Source: Firmicutes bacterium UBA4795
Lineage (GTDB): Bacteria; Bacillota; Desulfotomaculia; Desulfotomaculales; Nap2-2B
Assembly (NCBI GenBank): GCA_002402825.1
Contig: DHGP01000018.1
Coordinates: forward strand, 78,603-107,380
DNA: 28,778 nucleotides
Direction: 5' to 3'
The notes under the pieces were generated by a model. It saw nothing but the letters and a program-made list of their open reading frames with translations. It had not been told where the DNA came from and ran no database searches. The position numbers and the translations under genes were made by a program. Position 1 is the first letter of the stretch. Every line of letters starts with the position of its first letter. This document shows, one piece after another, positions 22,107 through 28,778 of the stretch.

Positions 22107-23354
22107 GTGGCAGGTTATATTGTCCGGGATATTAATTTAGCCCCTCAGGGACAGCAAAAAATAGACTGGGTACGGCTACATATGCCGGTTCTTAATATTA
22201 TCCGCAATGAATTTAGAACCAGGAAAGTTTTTAAAGGGCTAAGAGTGGCCATGAGTATTCATTTGGAAGCAAAAACTGCTTATTTGGCCGAAGTTTTTAA
22301 GGCTGCCGGAGCAAAAGTAGCTATTACCGGTTCCAATCCTCTTTCTACTCAGGATGATGTAGCGGCAGCCCTAGCCGCAGAAGAAATAGAGGTTTACGCT
22401 TTTTATAATGCTTCTAGTCAAGAATATCAGGAGCATTTAGTTTCCGTTTTAAAAACAATGCCCCATCTGGTTATTGACGATGGAGGGGACCTGGTTTACT
22501 TATTGCACACCACCGAGCCTAATTTAGCGGCTCATGTTTTGGGAGGATGTGAAGAGACTACTACTGGCGTAAACCGGCTTCATGCCTTGGAAAAGGAAGG
22601 GCGCTTGCTTTTTCCCATGATTGCGGTAAATGATGCTTTTTGCAAATATTTATTTGATAATCGTTATGGCACTGGAGAATCAGTTTGGACAGGCATCATG
22701 CGTACCACTAACCTGATAGTGGCGGGCAAAACTGTGGTGGTAATGGGTTATGGCTGGTGCGGTAAAGGGGTGGCCAGGCGAGCGTCAGGATTAGGGGCGA
22801 AAGTTATTGTTTGCGAGGTAGACCCGGTTAAAGCCCTGGAAGCACACATGGATGGTTTTCAAGTAATGCCAGCCGAGAAAGCAGCAACCAAAGGGGATAT
22901 TTTTATTACTGTCACAGGTTGCAAGGATGTACTAAGAGAGCAACACTTTCGGGTAATGAAAGACGGGGCTATTTTGACCAACGCCGGTCATTTTGACGTT
23001 GAGGTGAGTAAAATGGATTTAGAAAAACTGGCCGCCTCGGAACGGACAGTACGAGAAAATATTAAAGAATATACTTTACCGGAAGGCCAGCGGCTATACT
23101 TGCTTGGCGAAGGTCGGCTAGTTAACCTGGCTTGTAGCGATGGACACCCGGCTGAAATTATGGATTTATCTTTTGCCCTCCAGGCCTTATCCGCCCATTA
23201 CCTCGCCGAACACGCCGGTTCTTTAACCCGGCGCGTCTATCCTGTACCCAAAGAAATTGACTACCGGGTAGCCAAATTAAAGCTTAAATCTTTAGGGATA
23301 GAAATAGATACGTTAACCAGTGAACAGCAGGCATACCTTAATAGCTGGACTTAA
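22107..23354 (+). CDS. ahcY: Adenosylhomocysteinase
   Basis: This NAD-dependent enzyme hydrolyses S-adenosylhomocysteine to homocysteine and adenosine, relieving product inhibition of SAM methyltransferases. Family motifs are HLEAKTAYL near residue 50, DDGGDL near 128, EETTTGVNRL near 150, the NAD-binding GYGWCGKG near 213 and TNAGHFDVEV near 292. At 415 residues it lacks the C-terminal KPDHYRY extension of eukaryotic and many proteobacterial forms and resembles archaeal or thermophile types. The GTG start has AAGGAGG six bases upstream. Given the oxopurine-type phosphorylase nearby, an inosyl substrate should also be considered. Confidence 0.95.
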   Translation: MAGYIVRDINLAPQGQQKIDWVRLHMPVLNIIRNEFRTRKVFKGLRVAMSIHLEAKTAYLAEVFKAAGAKVAITGSNPLSTQDDVAAALAAEEIEVYAFYNASSQEYQEHLVSVLKTMPHLVIDDGGDLVYLLHTTEPNLAAHVLGGCEETTTGVNRLHALEKEGRLLFPMIAVNDAFCKYLFDNRYGTGESVWTGIMRTTNLIVAGKTVVVMGYGWCGKGVARRASGLGAKVIVCEVDPVKALEAHMDGFQVMPAEKAATKGDIFITVTGCKDVLREQHFRVMKDGAILTNAGHFDVEVSKMDLEKLAASERTVRENIKEYTLPEGQRLYLLGEGRLVNLACSDGHPAEIMDLSFALQALSAHYLAEHAGSLTRRVYPVPKEIDYRVAKLKLKSLGIEIDTLTSEQQAYLNSWT

Positions 23355-23360
23355 GTAGCT

Positions 23361-23390
23361 TGTAGGGGCGTTAAATTTAACGCCCCTACA
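23361..23390. repeat. Perfect 30-bp palindrome between ahcY and DUF1015 (type A1)
   Basis: TGTAGGGGCGTTAAA is followed directly by its exact complement, a perfect 30-base palindrome with no spacer. It begins six bases after the ahcY stop and contains the stop codon of the convergent DUF1015 gene (23386-23388). It may act as a weak two-way terminator, though no long T run follows on either strand. Confidence 0.92.
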
Positions 23391-24717
23391 GTTTTGAAAT
23401 TACCAGGCCGGTAATTAACTTGGGATAAAAGAAAGTTGATTTTTGGGGCATTTTTTCCCTATTTTTAGCGATAGAGATAACCTCTGAGATTAGGGTAGGA
23501 TTAAGAAAAAAGGCAAGCTGATATTCTTTTTTATCCACGGCTATTAAAGCCTCCTTAGTATCTGAGGTATAACCTACGTAGTTACCGGTATTTACATTCT
23601 TTACCTTAAGCAATTTTTCTAAAACAAGGTAATGCAGAATAGCAACGTCTAAATTTTGCCAGATAATAGATTTATCCCCAGGCATAAGCAAAGAAATATT
23701 TTTTTTGTCTTTTAAAATAAGCAAATACAACTTGTGGTTACCACAGTATAAACCAAAAGCATGGCGTTTGCGTATGGGAGTATTGTTTACCAAACCTTTT
23801 ACTGAATCGCTGTGTTCAGTTAAGGTTTCTGAAAATTGAGAAAGATTACCGTAGTTAGAGGTTAAAGGAAATTCTTCAATTATAAAATATTCAGCCAATA
23901 TTTCCAGTAAATTACTAACATCTAATCGTTCTAAATTCTTAATTAAACGATGGGTAGGCAAAATAACCAGGCCAGGATCATACAGGTTAACCAGTGTCAT
24001 CATTATATATTTGCCTTTTCCTTGGGCTAAACAATACTCCAACGCGGTTTCGTAGCGGTGATGACCATCGGCAATATAGATTAATTTATCCGTCATTGCC
24101 CGGCACACTTGTTGTATTACGCTTTGAGCAGTTACTATCCATAAACGGTGGGTTTGACCGGTTTCATCCGTGAATTCCAATTCTGGAGGTTTAACATTTT
24201 TTAATTGAATAGCCTGGTGTAAATAATTTTCAACTGCAAAGGCAGGGTCAGCGTATAAACCAAAAATCGGACTAAAGTTAGCGTTACAAGCCCTAATTAG
24301 AGCCATGCGGTCATTCTTAGGTAAGGATAGAGTTTCTTCGTGCGGTAGAATTGCTCCTTTGGCGTAAGGTTCTAATTTAACTTTACAAATAAAACCAGTT
24401 CGAATATAACGTTGGTTATTTATGGTAAATTCCTGTTTGTATAGATAAATTGCCGGTTGTTTTTCGGGCGCCAATATCCCTTTTTCTTGCCATTCACTAA
24501 AAGTAGTCGCGGCCCTGGTATAACGGTTATGCTCTGGAGTGTCGTGCGGGTATGTTCTTCCGCACTCTAAACGAATAATATTATAAGGGCTGCGTTGGTA
24601 GTATATATCTTGAGCCTGTATATCGATAACATCGTAAGGAGGGGTAACTAAATCAGCCAGCGATGGTCCGGCTGCTGCGGTATAACGTAAACCTTGCAAT
24701 GGTAAAATGACCGCCAT
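23386..24717 (-). CDS. DUF1015-family protein of unknown function
   Basis: This 443-residue soluble protein matches the widespread DUF1015 family, whose biochemical role is not established. Recognisable parts are the N-terminal LADLVTPPYDVID segment near residues 21-33, SPYNIIRLECG, PHEETLSLPKNDRM and the most conserved block, YIADGHHRYETALEY near residue 212. I chose the ATG at 24717 because AAGGAGG lies just upstream; an earlier ATG adds 14 hydrophobic residues with no binding site. Its stop codon lies inside a perfect palindrome shared with ahcY. No enzymatic function is assigned; its neighbourhood with SAM-cycle genes is convergent, not operonic. Confidence 0.9.
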   Translation of the reverse strand: MAVILPLQGLRYTAAAGPSLADLVTPPYDVIDIQAQDIYYQRSPYNIIRLECGRTYPHDTPEHNRYTRAATTFSEWQEKGILAPEKQPAIYLYKQEFTINNQRYIRTGFICKVKLEPYAKGAILPHEETLSLPKNDRMALIRACNANFSPIFGLYADPAFAVENYLHQAIQLKNVKPPELEFTDETGQTHRLWIVTAQSVIQQVCRAMTDKLIYIADGHHRYETALEYCLAQGKGKYIMMTLVNLYDPGLVILPTHRLIKNLERLDVSNLLEILAEYFIIEEFPLTSNYGNLSQFSETLTEHSDSVKGLVNNTPIRKRHAFGLYCGNHKLYLLILKDKKNISLLMPGDKSIIWQNLDVAILHYLVLEKLLKVKNVNTGNYVGYTSDTKEALIAVDKKEYQLAFFLNPTLISEVISIAKNREKMPQKSTFFYPKLITGLVISKL

Positions 24718-24888
24718 ATAAACCTCCTTTAAAACTTGGGCCATTAGAAAGAAAAACAATAATATAAAATTTTATTATATTAAGCATTAATTAGCAAGCA
24801 AAATTAAAGGCAAAAAACAAACTTTAAATTTACCAACTTTTGAAACATTCTTTAATAACAAAATATTTAATTTTAACCTAAAATTTAG

Positions 24889-24918
24889 TTGCATTTCATA
24901 AAGAAGATGAGGTAAAAT
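24889..24918 (+). promoter_or_regulatory. Candidate promoter of the FlaG-like gene
   Basis: TTGCAT (24889-24894) and TAAAAT (24913-24918) are separated by 18 bases, 59 bases ahead of the FlaG-like start. A small hairpin, ATCCTTTT-CTCA-AAAAGGAT (24930-24949), lies in the leader. No sigma-28 flagellar promoter was seen. The match is only moderate in this AT-rich gap. Confidence 0.4.
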
Positions 24919-24976
24919 AAAAAAAAGGAATCCTTTTCTCAAAAAGGATGGGGTATAAAGGGAGGGGCGGTAAAAA

Positions 24977-25357
24977 ATGAAAATAGGGGCTGGTGGTTTA
25001 ATAGCCACAGCAGCTCAAGAAGCAAAGTTAAGCCAGCAAATTGCCCTCCTAAGTGAGCCATTGCTAAAAAAGGAAAATGAGCAACAAACCTCAAGTATCC
25101 CTGGGATAAATAAATTTCCTCTTTCCAAAAGAACAGAACTGCTAAAATTAACCGAAGAATTAAATAAGGTGGCAGAAAATTTATTTGGTTACCCAAAATT
25201 TAGTTTTCGGGTGGCTAAAAAAGAAAGAGGCTACGGGATAGAAATAATTGATAACACCTTTCAAAAAATAGCCGGGGAAGTTTCCCCTGAGATGTTGCAA
25301 CAACAAGGAAATAATCTTGCTTTAATTACTGGCTTGCTTTTGGATAGGATGGTTTAA
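24977..25357 (+). CDS. FlaG-like flagellar protein
   Basis: The C-terminal 75 residues of this 126-residue protein fit the FlaG family: LNKVAENLFGYPKFSFRVAK, then a YGIEIIDN strand and IAGEVSPEMLQQ, followed by a hydrophobic helix ending LLLDRMV. FlaG proteins modulate flagellar filament length or hook-filament assembly; the biochemical role is poorly known. The N-terminal half is polar, low in conservation and probably disordered. The ATG has a strong GGGAGGGGCGG upstream. It stands alone, flanked by DUF1015 and a flagellin-type sugar locus, so it may lie at the edge of a motility or flagellin glycosylation region. The FlaG call is a pattern recognition, not a verified alignment. Confidence 0.65.
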   Translation: MKIGAGGLIATAAQEAKLSQQIALLSEPLLKKENEQQTSSIPGINKFPLSKRTELLKLTEELNKVAENLFGYPKFSFRVAKKERGYGIEIIDNTFQKIAGEVSPEMLQQQGNNLALITGLLLDRMV

Positions 25358-25430
25358 TTTTCCTTCATCAAGAAAAACAGGGCTTCTCGTCTTCATGGCT
25401 TATCTAATCCTTGCCAGTAATTTCTTGAAA

Positions 25431-26690
25431 TTAGCTACCCCGTGCCCAAGAGATTACCTTATAAACTGCCGTGATGACGTCAGCCACATCCTGGTCGGTC
25501 ATGGCTGGAAAGAGCGGCAGAGTGATAATTTTTTGGTAAACTTCCTCAGCGTTGGGACAGAAAAAATTCTTCGGGTTGAAATTGCCCAAACCCAGCAACC
25601 GGTGGTAAAAAGGGTGGCGGTAGACCGGCAAGTAGTGGACGTGGACGCCAATATTTTCTGCCCGCAGGGCCGCAAAAATTTCACGACGGCTCTTTTGGAG
25701 CCTGTCCAACCGCAAGGTCAAGATATAAAGATGCCAGGAAGAATCCGCGTAAGGGGCCTGGTAGGGTACTTCCACTTCAGGGAGATTAGCGAAGGCTTCA
25801 TTATATATGGCCACAATCTGGCGCCGGCGAGCCAGAAAGAAATTTAGTTTTTTTAGCTGGCTTATGCCCAGGGCGGCTTGGATGTCTGTTAAGCGGTAGT
25901 TATATCCTAAATCCTGAACCTCATAGTACCACGGTCCTTGGTCCTTCATCATTAGTTCGCGCTCGCGCACGATTCCATGGTTGCGAAAGAGTAAAAGCCG
26001 TTGGTAGAGTTCTTTATTGCTGGTAGTGACCATCCCGCCTTCGCCGGTAGTAATATGTTTGACCGGATGAAAACTAAAAATGGTCAAATCGCTCAAGCCC
26101 CCTACGGAACGTCCTTTATAAGCCGCCCCCAGGGCATGGGCGGCATCTTCAATGACCTTGAGGTTATGGCGGCGGGCAATCTTGTGGATAGGGTCCAGAT
26201 CGCAAGGCTGGCCGGTGAAGTGCACCGGGATGATTACTCTTGTTTGGGAGGTAACTTTTTTCTTTATTTCCTCAGGGGAGATATTGTAAGTTTTTGGGTC
26301 AATGTCGGCAAAAACGGGGTTAGCGCTCAAAAAAAGGGCGCAATTGGCGCTAGCCACGAAAGTCAGGGGGCTGGTGATTACCTCGTCCCCCCGCCCTACC
26401 CCGGCAGCAAAACAAGCGGCATGCAGAGCCGCCGTTCCGCTGGACACGGCCACCGCGAAAGACGCCCCCACCCGGGTGGCAAATTCCTTTTCAAGTTCTC
26501 CGACGGTAGGGCCGGTGGTAAGCCAGTCGCCCTGTAAAACCTTACTTACCGCCGCAATGTCGTCCTCCTCAATCCACTGCCTAGCGTAAGGAAGAAAGGT
26601 ATCCCGCACTGGCCGACCTCCGGCAATGGCAGATAGCTCCCCTTTTGAAGACTGCGCCGCGGAAAGTTTTGAAGCGGAAAGTTTATCCAA
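25431..26690 (-). CDS. pseC: PseC-like sugar aminotransferase (DegT/DnrJ/EryC1/StrS family)
   Basis: This PLP enzyme should transfer an amino group to C4 of a UDP-4-keto-6-deoxy sugar in pseudaminic-type acid synthesis. Motifs are DWLTTGPTVGELE, SSGTAALH, VHFTGQPCDL, the IEDAAHALGA cofactor site, and the PLP lysine in FSFHPVKHITTGEGG, which is close to PseC. I chose the TTG at 26690 (419 residues) because AGAGGGG precedes it; an ATG at 26708 adds six residues but has no binding site. The N-terminus holds a short tandem repeat and extends about 20 residues before the conserved AIAGGRPVRDTFLPY. It is last in the pseG, cytidylyltransferase, pseC run. Confidence 0.88.
   Translation of the reverse strand: MDKLSASKLSAAQSSKGELSAIAGGRPVRDTFLPYARQWIEEDDIAAVSKVLQGDWLTTGPTVGELEKEFATRVGASFAVAVSSGTAALHAACFAAGVGRGDEVITSPLTFVASANCALFLSANPVFADIDPKTYNISPEEIKKKVTSQTRVIIPVHFTGQPCDLDPIHKIARRHNLKVIEDAAHALGAAYKGRSVGGLSDLTIFSFHPVKHITTGEGGMVTTSNKELYQRLLLFRNHGIVRERELMMKDQGPWYYEVQDLGYNYRLTDIQAALGISQLKKLNFFLARRRQIVAIYNEAFANLPEVEVPYQAPYADSSWHLYILTLRLDRLQKSRREIFAALRAENIGVHVHYLPVYRHPFYHRLLGLGNFNPKNFFCPNAEEVYQKIITLPLFPAMTDQDVADVITAVYKVISWARGS
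26659..26684. repeat. 15-bp tandem repeat in the pseC N-terminus
   Basis: GCGGAAAGTTTTGAA begins at 26659 and restarts at 26674 for 11 more bases. It codes on the minus strand for the repeated KLSAS / KLSAA pentamer near the variable PseC N-terminus. The unit keeps the reading frame. Confidence 0.75.
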
Positions 26691-26768
26691 AACTAAACCC
26701 CTCTTCATTATTGTTTATCATTATTTGGATCAAGTTCACGCTTACCTTTTTTCTTTGCAGCATTCTTT

Positions 26769-27503
26769 TTATATTGTTTTCTGTTTAACGTGAACATTCA
26801 TTAGCGCCAGTTTCGGTTCTTTTTTTAACAATTCGATTACTTTTTTAATCTCTATAATTTCACCCGGAAAGTAAAGCCTTTGGTAAATTTCGTTAATCAA
26901 GCGAAAGTCATTTTCTTCATCTACGCACAGACGAAAACCAGGGTACCGTAATTCCGGCGGAGCCTGATAATAACCCAATTTAAAGCGCTCCGGGTGGCGG
27001 TGAATGTAGTATGTTACATGCTCCCTGTCTGGTTTTTCGTGGCCTAAATAATGTGCTTTCAGCAAGGCTTGCCAGGTGAATACTTCCGTGTCCAGGCCGC
27101 GGGGAAAACCAGTGCTTACTCCAGCTCCCACGTAGTCAAAATCATGATGCAAAAAGTAAGTTACCACGTTGTCTACAGTAACCGGGTCAATTAAAGGGCA
27201 GTCGCTGGTGACCCGCACAACAACATCTGTTTTTGCTTCCTTGGCGGCTCCAACGTAACGGGAAAGTACATCATCTTTATCGCCACGGTAATATTTAACG
27301 CCAGCCTGCTTGGCCAGTTCAACAACAGGTAAATCTTGGTCAAGCGTAGTAGTGGCAATGATTATTTCTTCAAACAACGTGGCTGGTTTTAATCTATCAA
27401 TCAAATGGCTTAACATGGGCCTACCCACCATCAATTTGAGTACTTTTCCGGGCAACCTTGTGGAACCGGTGCGGGCCTGCACAATGCAAACTATTTTAGG
27501 CAT
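26769..27503 (-). CDS. SpsF/PseF-like nonulosonate cytidylyltransferase
   Basis: The protein is a nucleotidyltransferase of the SpsF (COG1861) type, expected to activate a nonulosonic acid with CTP. The nucleotide-binding loop IVQARTGSTRLPGKVL lies at residues 6-21, with TSDCPLIDP near residue 100 as the metal-binding region. I chose the ATG at 27503 (244 residues): GAGGTG precedes it and the product starts MPKIVCIVQARTGS; a longer frame would run into pseG. In the Bacillus sps locus and flagellin sugar loci, SpsF/PseF genes accompany PseC and PseG homologues as here. Which sugar acid is activated is unknown. Confidence 0.8.
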   Translation of the reverse strand: MPKIVCIVQARTGSTRLPGKVLKLMVGRPMLSHLIDRLKPATLFEEIIIATTTLDQDLPVVELAKQAGVKYYRGDKDDVLSRYVGAAKEAKTDVVVRVTSDCPLIDPVTVDNVVTYFLHHDFDYVGAGVSTGFPRGLDTEVFTWQALLKAHYLGHEKPDREHVTYYIHRHPERFKLGYYQAPPELRYPGFRLCVDEENDFRLINEIYQRLYFPGEIIEIKKVIELLKKEPKLALMNVHVKQKTI

Positions 27504-27559
27504 CCGTAACACCTCGTCATTTAAGAAAGCTATCTTTAGTTTACCCGAGTTAAAAGTCT

Positions 27560-28600
27560 TCATCTTGAGACATAACTAATTTCCCTTATTACTGCTGCAC
27601 ATCTCTTAGTTCCCAGGCCATCAACTAAAACTTGGCCGCGGCAGGACATTCGTGAGCGGCGAAAATAGTCTTGAGCAAGTGTTTTTACCGCCTGGGTTAA
27701 ATTTTTTGGAGAATTTTCTTTTTTTATATCCCTGAAGGCTTCAACGCCATATCCCAACACTTCATCATGAAAGCCAAGATACCATACACATCCCTGTTTA
27801 TCCAGGGCGCAGGCGGCCGGTACCTGGTTATCTGCTATGGCCAGAACCGCCGCTGGTGTGCCGGTAGCGCACAACTCATAAAGGGTAGAGCCCCCGGCGC
27901 TGACGGCCAGGTCAGCCCAGTGCATTAAATCAGCCATGTCAGGATTTTCTACCAGCTCAATGAAGCTATTTGACTTTTGCCTTTTAGCCATAGATTCTAA
28001 CCTTTCCCGGCCCTTAAAATGAGGCCCTATTACTGCTTTAATATGTAAATCAAGACTGCTTAGCGAATTTAGCACAAGAGACATTAAATCTAGCTGGTCG
28101 CTGCCGCCAATAGTTACCATTAAATTTCTTGCCCGTTCAACGATCTTTTTTGGGGGGCAGTTCCTGAATTCCTCCCGCAGCAATACGTATTCCGGCCCCA
28201 ACAATAGCCTTTTATCTGGAATATATCCAAGATTACAGGCGGTTATATTTCCATTGATGAGCAAATCAGCAGGCAGGTAGCGGTCATTTAAATCATCTAT
28301 AACAATCAAGAAGGGTATTTCTCTTTTCACAGGTTCAAGCTCATCACCGCTAATCCCGTAACTATCCACCACTACCGCGACCGGAGATAAATTTTTTACC
28401 TGGTCATAAAACCCCTTTTCATCCTGGAGGGGATAGAATAAAAAACCGGCCTGTTTGACCAGCCTTTGTATAGCCTCATTAGGCCAGCTCAAAAAACCTG
28501 CCGGTATATTTAATTCCCTGGCCAGAGCCAGACAGCGCATCACATGACCCAGGCCGGCGTCCGGCCTGCTGTCGGCGTGGAAAAGGAAAAGATTGTTCAT
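27560..28600 (-). CDS. pseG: PseG-like UDP-sugar hydrolase
   Basis: PseG removes UDP from UDP-2,4-diacetamido-2,4,6-trideoxy-L-altrose, releasing the sugar for the synthase PseI. The GT-B-like fold is evident: the phosphate-binding N-terminal loop RPDAGLGHVMRCLALA at residues 12-27, VVVDSYG near residue 77, VIDDLNDR near residue 98, TIGGSDQLDL near residue 167 and SAGGSTLYELCATGTP near residue 238. The 346-residue length fits. The ATG is clear but has only a distant GGAG. It is followed by the cytidylyltransferase after 56 bases. pseB, pseH and pseI are not in the window. Confidence 0.88.
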   Translation of the reverse strand: MNNLFLFHADSRPDAGLGHVMRCLALARELNIPAGFLSWPNEAIQRLVKQAGFLFYPLQDEKGFYDQVKNLSPVAVVVDSYGISGDELEPVKREIPFLIVIDDLNDRYLPADLLINGNITACNLGYIPDKRLLLGPEYVLLREEFRNCPPKKIVERARNLMVTIGGSDQLDLMSLVLNSLSSLDLHIKAVIGPHFKGRERLESMAKRQKSNSFIELVENPDMADLMHWADLAVSAGGSTLYELCATGTPAAVLAIADNQVPAACALDKQGCVWYLGFHDEVLGYGVEAFRDIKKENSPKNLTQAVKTLAQDYFRRSRMSCRGQVLVDGLGTKRCAAVIREISYVSR

Positions 28601-28657
28601 GCGGGCAATTAGCTTAACTCCTTTCAGGTAGTGGAGTTTGCTTCTCGTTATCTTAAA

Positions 28658-28778
28658 TCAGTTCATCTCTTGTTTCAATTTCAAAACCGTTTCTTTATCC
28701 AGTCCGGTTATTTCTGCTATATCGTCAATTGAAAACCTTTTTTTTAAGGCTGCCCTGGCTACCTCTAGTTTCCCTCTG
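28658..28778 (-). CDS. C-terminal end of an Rpn-family-like (PD-(D/E)XK transposase) protein, partial
   Basis: The last 39 codons of a minus-strand gene enter from the window edge and end at TGA (28658-28660). The readable part is RGKLEVARAALKKRFSIDDI followed by AEITGLDKETVLKLKQEMN. This pattern (a charged helix, FSIDDIAEITGLD, then a helix) is the usual C-terminus of Rpn recombination-promoting nuclease or related putative transposase proteins in Clostridia. The nuclease domain lies outside the window, so the family call rests on the tail alone. Confidence 0.55.
   Translation of the reverse strand, partial: RGKLEVARAALKKRFSIDDIAEITGLDKETVLKLKQEMN

Noticed and set aside
25395..26589. Three plus-strand open frames opposite pseC
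   Set aside because: They are antisense to a strongly conserved aminotransferase and have no family features.
1..28778. CRISPR arrays, insertion sequences, replication origins
   Set aside because: No regularly spaced direct repeats, no complete transposase gene with terminal repeats, and no DnaA-box cluster were seen.

Overview
The window looks like chromosomal DNA from an anaerobic, low-to-moderate GC Gram-positive bacterium of the Clostridia (Peptococcaceae/Thermoanaerobacterales-like). This is an inference from gene content and order: the oxygen-independent (cbi) cobalamin route with a CbiMNQO cobalt transporter under a cobalamin riboswitch, an rpmF-plsX-fabH-fabK-fabD-acpP-fabF-rnc-ftsY block with FabK instead of FabI, strong GGAGG-type ribosome binding sites, and frequent TTG starts. 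The species cannot be named from sequence alone.

Region 1 (1-734, + strand) has the 3' end of a tRNA, probably tRNA-Arg, and a PAP2 membrane phosphatase. Region 2 (771-12417, - strand) is one long convergently ending operon, transcribed from a consensus promoter through a B12 riboswitch and an intrinsic terminator. Its order is cbiM-cbiN-cbiQ-cbiO-cbiA-cbiD-cbiE-cbiT-cbiL-cbiF-cbiG-cbiH-cbiX-cbiC. It covers cobalt uptake, cobalt insertion, ring methylation and contraction, and a,c-amidation. No cbiJ (cobalt-precorrin-6A reductase) is present.

Region 3 (12486-23354, + strand) starts divergently from the riboswitch. It carries rpmF (L32, 56 aa), plsX and the fatty-acid genes fabH, fabK, fabD, acpP and fabF (no fabG or fabZ), then rnc and ftsY (no smc between them). 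It ends with three genes for S-adenosylmethionine by-products: an MTAP-family phosphorylase with a 6-oxopurine-type pocket, mtnA and ahcY. Region 4 holds a convergent DUF1015 gene and an isolated FlaG-like gene. Region 5 (25431-28600, - strand) is a nonulosonic (pseudaminic/legionaminic-type) sugar trio, pseG, an SpsF-like cytidylyltransferase and pseC, preceded by the 3' end of an Rpn-family-like gene cut by the window edge.

The most unusual signal is a set of small palindromic repeats of three sequence types inserted in or beside genes. A 30-bp palindrome occurs as a perfect copy between ahcY and DUF1015, as a 28/30 copy forming the fabD 3' end, and as a 25/30 copy in frame inside cbiD, where it codes for exactly ten residues. 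A C-rich/G-rich hairpin lies between acpP and fabF, and a relative of it forms the last residues and stop of mtnA. A third GC-rich element adds about 22 residues to the N-terminal part of CbiG. Together they look like tiny mobile or formerly mobile palindromes tolerated inside coding sequences.
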